Below, piece by piece: positions 14,731 to 21,518 of a stretch of 32,955 bases of DNA (positions within the stretch are counted from its first letter, which is position 1; every line of letters begins with the position of its first letter). A program made the position numbers and the translations under genes. Location: NCBI GenBank assembly GCA_964508975.1, contig CAZDVQ010000051.1:1-32955 (forward strand). Direction: 5' to 3'. The notes under the pieces are model-generated. The model searched no databases. It was given only the letters and a program-made list of their open reading frames with translations, and was not told the DNA's origin. The stretch is from CAZDVQ01 sp964508975 (GTDB taxonomy: Bacteria > Bacteroidota > Bacteroidia > Chitinophagales > Saprospiraceae).

Positions 14731-16227
14731 CTACTCGCCTTGGCCGAGAGAATACCCTAGTTTCCCATCGAAGGTGTATAGGTTCTCAATTTTGATGAAG
14801 TTTAGTCCAGCAGCCGATAAAGCCTCCAGCTGCGCTACAATATGCTTATAGTCGATACCCGCTTGCTCGGTACTCGATACAAAACGGCAGCGCCAGTGAT
14901 CAGAACAATAGGTTTCGGGCATGCCATCTGGGTAAACCTTCACCCCACGGTTGGTAATCATCTTGAGTTTAATGCCATCAACTTGAACGGCATGTAAGGC
15001 TTTAGCCAATGACTCTGGGTTGCGGCCTGCTTCGTTCCAATCGAGGAAAATATCCACGCCAACCAGTTCTTTTTGGGCTACGTGTTGCGGCTTCATGCGC
15101 AGCTCGATAGGTTTTGAATCCTCGGCATATCGAACCACGGGCAAATGCTTGGGCTCTTGACCTAGGCGTTCAATAACGGCATCGGCAAAAGCTTGGGTAC
15201 CGACTTTGGTATGGGTGTATGCCTCGCTGGCAATGTCTCCCGTGTGTATGCCATCTTCAAGGGTGCGGAGCCAAGCGTTTTGAATTTTCTGGGCTACATC
15301 AGCTTGCCCGAGGTGTACCAACATCAAGCAGGCACCTTGCAATAAACCAGAAGGGTTTGCGATGCCCTTGCCGGCAATATCTGGTGCCGAGCCGTGGATG
15401 GCTTCAAACATGGCAAAACCTTCGCCGATGTTGGCAGATCCACCAAGGCCCACCGAGCCAGAAACCTGGGCCACGATATCGGAGATAATATCGCCGTAAA
15501 GGTTTAGGGTAACCACCACGTCGAATTTTTCTGGTCGGGTAGCCAACATGGCCGCACCGATATCGATGATGTAATGGTCGGTTTCAATATCTGGGTACTC
15601 CAATTTAACCTCGTCGAACACCTGGTGGAAGAGGCCATCGGTCAGTTTCATGATATTATCTTTGGTCATGCAGGTCACCTTCTTGCGATTGTATGCACGA
15701 GCATATTCAAAGGCGTAGCGGATAATGCGTTCGCAACCTTGATGGGTAATCACCTTGAGGCATTGCACCACCTCGTTAGTTTGGCGGTGTTCGATACCGG
15801 CGTACAAATCTTCCTCGTTTTCGCGAACGATTACGATATTCATGTTGGGCGAGGCACAATCTACATAAGGCGTGTAAGCCTCTACCGGACGAACATTGGC
15901 GTACAAGCCCAAGGACTTGCGAATGGTCACGTTCAAACTCTTGTAGCCACCACCTTGCGGGGTTGTGATGGGTGCTTTCAAGAAAACCTTGTTGCGGCGG
16001 AGGATATCCCAAGCATCGGTAGGAATACCAGATTTAACGCCCGACTCGTACACGGCTTGCCCTACGGTAATTTTATCGTAGGCTAAGCGAGCGCCAGCAG
16101 CGTCGAGGATGCGGAGGGTAGCATCCATGATTTCAGGACCGATACCATCGCCGTGTGCAATGGCAACACGGGGTACTTGTGCGGTTTGAAGCATTTGATC
16201 CATTTGTAATTCGTTCGGTTGGGGCAT
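14731..16227 (-). CDS. icd: NADP-dependent isocitrate dehydrogenase, long form
   Basis: 498 residues. It oxidises isocitrate to 2-oxoglutarate in the TCA cycle. The dehydrogenase domain (about residues 15-345) shows AHGDGIGPEIMDATL, KAPITTPQGGGYKSLNVTIR, VRENEEDLYAGIEHRQT, CMTKDNIMKLTDG, NLYGDIISDIVAQVSGSVGL and EAIHGSAPDIAGKGIANPSG. The C-terminal 140 or so residues (from about 355, with VDIFLDWNEAGRNPESLAKA and TNRGVKVYPDG) are an extra domain typical of the roughly 495-residue form known from Thermus and common in Bacteroidota. Cofactor preference is inferred from the family. The gene stands alone with its own -7 box (16264-16271) and terminator. Confidence 0.93.
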   Translation of the reverse strand: MPQPNELQMDQMLQTAQVPRVAIAHGDGIGPEIMDATLRILDAAGARLAYDKITVGQAVYESGVKSGIPTDAWDILRRNKVFLKAPITTPQGGGYKSLNVTIRKSLGLYANVRPVEAYTPYVDCASPNMNIVIVRENEEDLYAGIEHRQTNEVVQCLKVITHQGCERIIRYAFEYARAYNRKKVTCMTKDNIMKLTDGLFHQVFDEVKLEYPDIETDHYIIDIGAAMLATRPEKFDVVVTLNLYGDIISDIVAQVSGSVGLGGSANIGEGFAMFEAIHGSAPDIAGKGIANPSGLLQGACLMLVHLGQADVAQKIQNAWLRTLEDGIHTGDIASEAYTHTKVGTQAFADAVIERLGQEPKHLPVVRYAEDSKPIELRMKPQHVAQKELVGVDIFLDWNEAGRNPESLAKALHAVQVDGIKLKMITNRGVKVYPDGMPETYCSDHWRCRFVSSTEQAGIDYKHIVAQLEALSAAGLNFIKIENLYTFDGKLGYSLGQGE

Positions 16228-16263
16228 AAAATTTAGGCTTATTTAATATAATAGCTTTACTTT

Positions 16264-16271
16264 CAAATATA
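16264..16271 (-). promoter_or_regulatory. -7 box of icd
   Basis: TATATTTG on the minus strand, 36 bp upstream of the ATG at 16227. Confidence 0.55.
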
Positions 16272-16311
16272 GAAACATTGCTATCAATTTATAGTTTAAG
16301 CAAAGGCCGAA

Positions 16312-16352
16312 AAAATGGGTAAAAGTTGCTGAAGAGTGGTGAAGGTGGGTCA
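16312..16352. repeat. AATGGGTAAAAGTTG repeat fragment
   Basis: AAAATGGGTAAAAGTTGCTG and GTGGTGAAGGTGGGT are the same 10-base-periodic motif as the array upstream of the dihydroorotase gene (18510-18676), in the reverse orientation to its right half. Confidence 0.5.
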
Positions 16353-16485
16353 ATGCGGTGCCTAACTCCAAATCATTTAAATATTGAACCTTACCCGCTC
16401 AATGCGAAAATCGCTAAAAATCAAAAATGCCAAAAGGTCTTTTGCTCATTTATTCCAAAAATCTTTTAATCATTTGGGGCCTCCC

Positions 16486-16582
16486 CTCGCTGTGCTCGGG
16501 GCGCTACGTTGCGCGGCTCGCTATCGCTCGGCCCCTGCGGGTCTGGCGGCTGCGCCGCCACCGCTCCACATCGCTAGGCCAG
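16486..16582 (-). repeat. GC-rich multi-hairpin repeat, superfamily B copy 2
   Basis: GGGGCCTCCCCTCGC to CATCGCTAGGCCAG, closely matching 2982-3088. The apical hairpin at 16545-16559 is GGCGGC-TGC-GCCGCC: different stem, same triloop. It lies between the divergent icd and DUF1801 genes. Confidence 0.85.
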
Positions 16583-16680
16583 ATGAGAGTTATGAGAGCA
16601 GAGGGCAGAGAGCAGAGTGGGAGGAATGCTCATGTTCTTCTCAGCACATAAGCACATCAAATAATCAGCACATCAATATG
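16583..16680. repeat. Heptamer array plus AGCACATCAA repeats
   Basis: 16583-16618 has five GAGCAGA-type units. 16637-16680 has three CAGCACAT(C)AA-type units. No ORF of coding character. Confidence 0.6.
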
Positions 16681-16709
16681 CAAGGTCGAATAGTGGTCTG
16701 GCGTAGTTG

Positions 16710-16736
16710 AATTGGGCGACCACAAGGGTCGCCCCT
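16710..16736. repeat. Short palindrome of the TGTAGGGGCG type
   Basis: GGGCGACCACAAGGGTCGCCC followed by CTACA. Read on the minus strand it is TGTAGGGGCGACCC..GGTCGCCC, the same frame as 28357 with a different stem. Confidence 0.7.
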
Positions 16737-16757
16737 ACATTTTCTATAAAGTGTTTT

Positions 16758-16765
16758 TAACTTTG
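16758..16765 (+). promoter_or_regulatory. Possible -7 box of the DUF1801 gene
   Basis: TAACTTTG matches TAnnTTTG exactly but lies 94 bp before the ATG, leaving a long leader. Confidence 0.4.
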
Positions 16766-16859
16766 TGATGTGCTAGCAGACAAGATACTCACCGTAATTA
16801 TCACTGGGCAAGCGTGTAAAAACAACTTCAATAACGCTACATAGAACTTCCATCCAAAG

Positions 16860-17252
16860 ATGAATCCAGACATTCAGGCATATAACGAAAATCAAACCTC
16901 GGCAGACAAAGAAATTTGTACATTGCTTGCAAACACTATTGACAACGAACTGACAAAAGCTGAAAGTAAGGTTTGGCACGCTCACCCGGTTTGGTTCTTA
17001 GCGGGTAACCCTATCGTTGGCTACAGCAAACAAAAAAGAGGAATCCGCCTCATGTTTTGGAGCGGTGCAGACTTTGACGAAGCAAACCTAAATGTAGTGG
17101 GTGGGAAATTTAAAGATGCTTCAATCTTTTACAATGACATATCAGAAATTAACCTTGTTGACTTAAAAATTTGGCTAGACAAAGCGCAAGCAATACAATG
17201 GGACTACAAAAATATTGTAAAAACTAAAGGCAAATTAAACCGATTAACATGA
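16860..17252 (+). CDS. DUF1801 domain protein
   Basis: 130 residues. The core VWHAHPVWFLAGNPIVGYSK, GIRLMFWSGADFDE and GGKFKDASIFYNDISEI is typical of DUF1801 (YdhG-like) proteins, small cytosolic domains of unknown function. No catalytic motif is recognised and no signal peptide is present. It opens an AT-rich patch (16740-18085) with two small membrane-protein genes; base composition and codon use differ from the surrounding housekeeping genes, which suggests recent acquisition (inference). The stop is 24 bp before the next ATG. Confidence 0.8.
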   Translation: MNPDIQAYNENQTSADKEICTLLANTIDNELTKAESKVWHAHPVWFLAGNPIVGYSKQKRGIRLMFWSGADFDEANLNVVGGKFKDASIFYNDISEINLVDLKIWLDKAQAIQWDYKNIVKTKGKLNRLT

Positions 17253-17276
17253 GCATTGAAGCACAAATCAAATAGA

Positions 17277-17597
17277 ATGGTTAGCAACCTGTATTCAAAG
17301 TACTCGCATATGGAGTTAAAATCTATCAACAGCGTTATAGCTATATTACTCATACTGACGAATATTTATTTCGTTCCATTTTGCTTTAGAGTCATAAGCA
17401 ATGCTGGCGGACCAATGGGCTTTGGATTATTATTAATACCCATTCTATTATCGACTAACCTGCTCCTCATAACAGCAGGCCTAAGCTTTAAAGAAAAATA
17501 TAAAAACAGCTTATATTTGTTGGCCATAAATAGCCTAGGTCTCGTATGGAATTTGTTTTGGCTTTGGCAACTATGGATTACGCTACACATAGATTAA
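17277..17597 (+). CDS. Small multi-pass membrane protein
   Basis: 106 residues from the ATG at 17277; a TTG at 17256 and an ATG at 17310 are alternatives. Three hydrophobic segments are visible: INSVIAILLILTNIYFVPF, FGLLLIPILLSTNLLLITAG, and LYLLAINSLGLVWNLFW with the adjacent LWQLWITL. I do not recognise the family. It lies close behind the DUF1801 gene and may be cotranscribed with it. Confidence 0.6.
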   Translation: MVSNLYSKYSHMELKSINSVIAILLILTNIYFVPFCFRVISNAGGPMGFGLLLIPILLSTNLLLITAGLSFKEKYKNSLYLLAINSLGLVWNLFWLWQLWITLHID

Positions 17598-17675
17598 AAC
17601 CATTGGTTAGTTAACTCATAGCTTCAGTAAACTAATAAGCGCTAGTTCAACTTTAAGACCGACAAAATCGAAAGC

Positions 17676-18085
17676 ATGAAATCATATTACAGGCAAATAT
17701 TTATCCTTTCAGGTGTATTACCTGCAACTTGTTTTTTGCTGTTACAATTCTGCTTTTAACTTTTATCATCATTACTTTAAATTTCAACTTATACAGATTA
17801 GCTGCTATTGTACCAGTGCTATTTTATATGTGTGGCTATATTGGTTTGTTGATGTGCATGATGGGTGAACTCGATCTTAAATACCCCCTCAAACTAATTT
17901 TTTTGGTACTGGGCATCATTAGCTCTTGTTTCTTTCTGTCAATATTATGCTTTGCAAATCTTGGAAATTGCTCTTTAAACTTTGAAGATGCTATATGGCC
18001 TTTTTTGTTCATTTGGCAGCTTGTTGTATCTATAGTATTAGCTATTTCGGAAGGACGAAAACTAATAAAACTTAGACATGGGTGA
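17676..18085 (+). pseudogene. Small membrane protein gene with apparent one-base frameshift
   Basis: An ATG at 17676 starts a frame reading MKSYYRQIFILSGVLPATCF, which soon stops. The following frame, open to 18085, continues FAVTILLLTFIIITLNF and three further hydrophobic helices (AAIVPVLFYMCGYIGLLM, LIFLVLGIISSCFFLSI, FLFIWQLVVSIVLA). The two join if one T is added to the T6 run at 17730-17735. It could be a sequencing or assembly error, or a broken gene. The intact product would be about 137 residues with four membrane helices. The family is unknown. Confidence 0.55.
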
Positions 18086-18108
18086 AGCAATAGTGAGTCA
18101 GTATGTGT

Positions 18109-18129
18109 GTCGCTCCTAGCGGAGCTTTG
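18109..18129. repeat. Short palindrome GCTCC-TAGC-GGAGC
   Basis: TCGCTCCTAGCGGAGCTTTG just before the GTTCATC array. A small hairpin of the kind dispersed in the intergenic regions here. Confidence 0.4.
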
Positions 18130-18142
18130 CAATGCTATGCCT

Positions 18143-18213
18143 GTTCATTGCTCATCGTTCATCGTTCATCGTTCATCGTTCATCGTTCATCGTTCATCGT
18201 TCATCGTTCATCG
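18143..18213. repeat. GTTCATC heptamer array ending in the scaffold gap
   Basis: About ten units, the last eight or so identical (GTTCATC). The array runs directly into the N run, so its true length is unknown. The same unit occurs at 3220-3259 and 4099-4135. Confidence 0.9.
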
Positions 18214-18313
18214 NNNNNNNNNNNNNNNNNNNNNNNNNNNNNNNNNNNNNNNNNNNNNNNNNNNNNNNNNNNNNNNNNNNNNNNNNNNNNNNNNNNNNNN
18301 NNNNNNNNNNNNN
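18214..18313. other. Scaffold gap (100 N)
   Basis: Exactly 100 Ns, a default gap length, between a heptamer array and a GC-rich repeat. The real distance and content are unknown. Confidence 0.98.
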
Positions 18314-18320
18314 TTAAAGA

Positions 18321-18498
18321 GACCGGCTGCTTCGCAGCCGGTTCCAGCGTTAGCGATGCGAAGCGGTGGCCCGCAGGGCCAGACCAAGCCGCCTGTAGAG
18401 ACGTTCCGTGGAACGTCTCCCGCAATAAAGGGCGGCGAAGGGCCGAGCGAATAGCGAGCCGCGTAGCGTAGCGACGGCGCATCGCGCCGGAACGCCCA
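18321..18498 (+). repeat. GC-rich multi-hairpin repeat, superfamily B/C copy with nested palindrome
   Basis: Starts with CCGGCTGC-TTC-GCAGCCGG (18323-18341), as in the C type. GCGATGCGAAGCGGTGG, the hairpin GGCCC-GCA-GGGCC (18368-18380) and GGGCCGAGCGAATAGCGAGC then match the B copies in reverse. It therefore links the two families. A TGTAGAGACG palindrome is inserted at 18394-18421. Confidence 0.75.
18394..18421. repeat. Nested TGTAGAGACG palindrome
   Basis: TGTAGAGACGTTCC-GT-GGAACGTCTCC inside the GC-rich repeat. The other B copies lack it, so it looks like an insertion. Confidence 0.65.
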
Positions 18499-18505
18499 GA
18501 AAAAG

Positions 18506-18591
18506 AGTGAAAATGGGTGAAGATTGGTGAAAATGGGTAATATGGGTGAAAAGAGCTTAAAATGGGTAAAGGGAACTAAGGGTAAATTATT
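18506..18591. repeat. Decamer-periodic AAAATGGGTG array
   Basis: AAAATGGGTG, AAGATTGGTG, AAAATGGGTA and related units, with purine runs about every 10 bases. It is inverted relative to the array that follows. Confidence 0.65.
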
Positions 18592-18676
18592 TTACCCATT
18601 TTAACCAACTTTTACCCATCTTAACCAACTTTTACCCATTTTATCCAACTTTCAGACATCTTAACCAACATTTACC
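18592..18676 (+). repeat. Four 20-bp tandem repeats upstream of the dihydroorotase promoter
   Basis: Unit TTTTACCCATTTTAACCAAC, four copies with few changes plus a partial fifth. Each is made of two similar 10-base halves, so T-runs recur every helical turn. The array ends 10 bp before the -7 box at 18687. Confidence 0.85.
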
Positions 18677-18686
18677 CTTTTACCGC

Positions 18687-18694
18687 TACCTTTG
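18687..18694 (+). promoter_or_regulatory. -7 box of the dihydroorotase gene
   Basis: TACCTTTG followed by CAAAA, 16 bp before the ATG. The -33 position falls inside the 20-bp repeat array and has no TTTG. Confidence 0.65.
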
Positions 18695-18710
18695 CAAAAA
18701 ACAAAGCAAC

Positions 18711-20057
18711 ATGCCTAGCACCTTGATTAAAAACGCACGGATCATCAACGAAGGCCAAATTGTTGAAGGAGACGTATTGATTGTTGGCCAAAGGATTGAA
18801 AAAATTGGACAAAACCTTGACGTACAAGCCGATAGAACCATCGATGCTCAAGGTAAACACCTAATGCCCGGCATTATTGACGACCAGGTGCATTTCAGGG
18901 AACCTGGCCTAACGCATAAGGCCAATATTTACACCGAATCAAGGGCAGCAGTGGCTGGAGGAACCACCTCGTTCATGGAAATGCCCAACACGAAACCCGC
19001 TGCGTTGACCCAAGAACTGCTGGCCGACAAATATGACATCGCCGCTAAAACGAGCCTCGCGAACTACTCGTTCTTCATGGGTGTATCCAATGAGAACATT
19101 GAGGAAGTGCTGAAAACCGACCCTAAAACGGTCTGTGGCTTGAAAATATTCATGGGCAGTAGCACCGGCAACATGCTGGTGGATAACCGCCAAACGCTTG
19201 AAACCATCTTCTCGCAGGCCAATATGCTCATCGCGACACACTGCGAGGACGAGGCCACCGTACGCGGTAATATGGAACTATACCGCGCCAAGTACGGCGA
19301 GGACATCCCTGTGGAAATGCACCCCGAAATCAGGAATGTAGAAGCCTGCTACAAATCATCGAGCCTAGCCGTTGAGCTGGCGAAGAAGTACAATACCAGG
19401 CTGCATATTTTACACATATCGACTGCCAAAGAACTAGAACTGTTCCGCAACGATATTCCCCTGGCAGAAAAACGCATTACCTCCGAGCTTTGTGTACATC
19501 ACATGTACTTTAATGCTGACGATTACGCCAAATACGGCTCGGGCATCAAATGTAACCCGGCGGTAAAAAGCAAAGACAACCAAGTGGCCCTACTCGAGGC
19601 CTTACTCGACGACAGGATTGACATTTTGGCTACCGACCACGCACCGCATACTGCTGAGGAAAAAGCGGGTACATACTTCGACAGTCCATCTGGTGTGCCG
19701 CTCGTGCAACATAGCCTGAACATGATGTTGGAGTTCCATGAACAAGGCAAAATCAGCCTTGAGAAAATAGTTGAAAAAATGTGCCACGCCCCGGCTATCT
19801 GTTTCCAAATTGCCGAACGTGGCTACATCCGAGAAGGATATTTTGCAGATCTTGTCTTGTTTGACCTTAAAGCTAAAACACTGGTGAGCAAGGAGAATAT
19901 CCACTATAAATGTGGCTGGTCGCCCTTTGAAGGGCATACTTTCAACAGCCAAGTGAGTCATACCTTCGTTAGCGGGCACTTGGCCTATGCCAACGGCCAA
20001 TTCGATGAATCGGTGTTGGGCATGCGGATGGGGTTTGAGCGAGGAGAGCGGAGCTAG
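18711..20057 (+). CDS. pyrC: Dihydroorotase
   Basis: 448 residues, an amidohydrolase of class I dihydroorotase type, which cyclises carbamoyl-aspartate in pyrimidine synthesis. Motifs in order: IDDQVHFREPGLTHKANI (metal site 1 and substrate Arg), AGGTTSFMEMPNT, GLKIFMGSSTGNML, IATHCEDEA, LHILHIST, ILATDHAPHT (catalytic Asp) and SGVPLVQHSL. The first His of the usual HxH pair is Gln59 (D-Q-V-H), which may alter metal binding. I recall this variant from other Bacteroidota, so it may be lineage-wide. Class I family members include allantoinase-like enzymes, but all blocks fit dihydroorotase. The last residues (ERGERS) and TAG lie in a heptamer array. Confidence 0.88.
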   Translation: MPSTLIKNARIINEGQIVEGDVLIVGQRIEKIGQNLDVQADRTIDAQGKHLMPGIIDDQVHFREPGLTHKANIYTESRAAVAGGTTSFMEMPNTKPAALTQELLADKYDIAAKTSLANYSFFMGVSNENIEEVLKTDPKTVCGLKIFMGSSTGNMLVDNRQTLETIFSQANMLIATHCEDEATVRGNMELYRAKYGEDIPVEMHPEIRNVEACYKSSSLAVELAKKYNTRLHILHISTAKELELFRNDIPLAEKRITSELCVHHMYFNADDYAKYGSGIKCNPAVKSKDNQVALLEALLDDRIDILATDHAPHTAEEKAGTYFDSPSGVPLVQHSLNMMLEFHEQGKISLEKIVEKMCHAPAICFQIAERGYIREGYFADLVLFDLKAKTLVSKENIHYKCGWSPFEGHTFNSQVSHTFVSGHLAYANGQFDESVLGMRMGFERGERS

Positions 20058-20067
20058 GAGAGCGGAG
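20033..20067. repeat. Heptamer array at the end of the dihydroorotase gene
   Basis: GGTTTGA, GCGAGGA, GAGCGGA, GCTAGGA, GAGCGGA in one seven-base register. The gene's TAG stop is in the fourth unit. Confidence 0.65.
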
Positions 20068-20091
20068 ATTATTAATTGATGAAACCTGCCC

Positions 20092-20118
20092 ACCTCAGAA
20101 GGCGACGCCTCGTGAGGT
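20092..20118. terminator. Hairpin between convergent pyrC and serine hydrolase genes
   Basis: ACCTCA..TGAGGT with inner GGCG-A-CGCC. There is no T-run on either side, so a terminator role is uncertain. It may be another dispersed short palindrome. Confidence 0.4.
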
Positions 20119-20121
20119 CGT

Positions 20122-21417
20122 TTAATCCACCAGAACCTTGCGGTACTGCAATCCTTTGGCCGTTCGAAGTTCCAACAAGTACATGCCTTTAGGCAGGTGT
20201 TGAACAGACATGGAGGCTTCGTTACGTTGACTACTGATGACCATGCCGTTAAGTTGTAGCAAGCTGAGGGTATAGTCTTCGCTCGGTGGTACAGAAAGGT
20301 TAATCAAGTCATGGCTAGGGTTGGGATATACCTCAAAACTGGTCGTGGGCACTTTAGAGGTGCCGGTGGTACTACATTCAAGGTCGTTGATGCGTTGCCA
20401 AATGGAATCATTCAGCAAGAAGGGGACCAAGCTACCGCCAGGTTCGAGGCCCATGCGCACGAACACCAGGTTTTGGCTGGGCACCACGTTGATGAATTGG
20501 CCGTCTTTGCCGAGAGCAGAGACACAATCAGCGGGGGCATGTTGGAACAAAGAAATAGGGAACTGGAACTGCGAGCCAGGGACCATGACATTGCTTTTAC
20601 CGTTGAGCCACCAGAGGTAACCATACGAGCGGTTGATGTTTTGCGAGGTATTGAGCATGTCATTAAAGTAAGCCGTGTCGGTCATAATTTGCGTACCGTT
20701 CCAATTGCCGCGATTCAGGATGAGCAAACCAAAACGGGCCATGCTGCGGGCGCTACTATAGTATACGTTGTTGAAGCCCGATGGTACAAACGTGCCTGTC
20801 ATACCCGTGATGTTTTTAACCCTGGTGGTCATAAAGTTGTTCAAAGAAGTTCCCGTGGCGATTTCCATGACGCTATCGAGCAAGGTATAAGGGCCGTTGT
20901 GATAGGCCCAACGGGTACCAGCATCAGCGAGATAATGCAGGCAAGTATCGATGGTACAGTAGGGGTCGCCAGCTGCATCATCGAGGCCGCTGGTCATGGT
21001 GAGTTGATTTTTAATGGTGATGAGCGCTTCCTTGTTGGCTGGGGCAGCGGTCCAGCCGGTTCCCATGTAGTTGCTACTAGGCTCGTTGATATCGAGGTGC
21101 CCTTCTTGTTGAGCAAGTCCAACGAGGAAAGCCGTGAGTGATTTCCCAGCTGAAGCCCAATACCAAGGTGTTGATTGGGTAGCACCGTTAAAGTATTGTT
21201 CTAGTACTATTTTGCCGTCTTTCAACAAAATGAAGGAACGGCTGTTATTTTGTTCTAGGTAATCGTACAGTATATCGATTTTATCCTGGCACCAACCTAG
21301 GCTGCTCGGCGACATGGTGTCCCAGGTGTTACCTGTTGTGGGTGGAAAATAAAGGTTTTGGGTAAATCCTAAAGCGATGCTGGTCAAAAGCATCATCACG
21401 GTAAAGCTGTATTTCAT
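20122..21417 (-). CDS. Secreted beta-lactamase-family serine hydrolase with T9SS domain
   Basis: 431 residues. The signal peptide is the first 19-20 residues (up to ALGFTQ). The beta-lactamase/transpeptidase-like domain (about 40-345) has the catalytic S89-A-G-K92 (SxxK), Y-H-N in RWAYHNGPYTLLD (YxN) and SGLDD in the usual spacing for class C-like hydrolases. The third motif (KTG/HTG) is not obvious. The last 75 residues are a T9SS type A domain (FEVYPNPSHDLINL to LPKGMYLLELRT), so it should be secreted across the outer membrane. Substrate unknown: peptidase, esterase or D-aminopeptidase are all possible, and antibiotic resistance is not implied. It is convergent with pyrC and divergent from the M43 gene. 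Confidence 0.88.
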   Translation of the reverse strand: MKYSFTVMMLLTSIALGFTQNLYFPPTTGNTWDTMSPSSLGWCQDKIDILYDYLEQNNSRSFILLKDGKIVLEQYFNGATQSTPWYWASAGKSLTAFLVGLAQQEGHLDINEPSSNYMGTGWTAAPANKEALITIKNQLTMTSGLDDAAGDPYCTIDTCLHYLADAGTRWAYHNGPYTLLDSVMEIATGTSLNNFMTTRVKNITGMTGTFVPSGFNNVYYSSARSMARFGLLILNRGNWNGTQIMTDTAYFNDMLNTSQNINRSYGYLWWLNGKSNVMVPGSQFQFPISLFQHAPADCVSALGKDGQFINVVPSQNLVFVRMGLEPGGSLVPFLLNDSIWQRINDLECSTTGTSKVPTTSFEVYPNPSHDLINLSVPPSEDYTLSLLQLNGMVISSQRNEASMSVQHLPKGMYLLELRTAKGLQYRKVLVD

Positions 21418-21489
21418 GGCATTAATACGTTTTTGTAAGTGGATAGACGAGGCTTCTGCCCAAAAGTTTAATTACTATCCCATTTTTAT

Positions 21490-21497
21490 TAATTTTG
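21490..21497 (+). promoter_or_regulatory. -7 box of the M43-like protease gene
   Basis: TAATTTTG fits TAnnTTTG, 21 bp before the ATG. Confidence 0.5.
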
Positions 21498-21518
21498 TGC
21501 TTTAAACTTTTGTAGAAA

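Noticed and set aside
17597..17676. Integron attC-like site between small genes
   Set aside because: GTTAGTTAAC and GCGCTAGTTCAAC are suggestive, but no paired R'/R'' core sites could be aligned and no integrase is present.
18143..18213. CRISPR-like regular repeat
   Set aside because: Units are seven bases with no spacers and no cas gene; it is a simple tandem array.
20311..21141. 276-codon plus-strand ORF
   Set aside because: Antisense shadow of the serine hydrolase, which has a signal peptide, SxxK and a T9SS domain.
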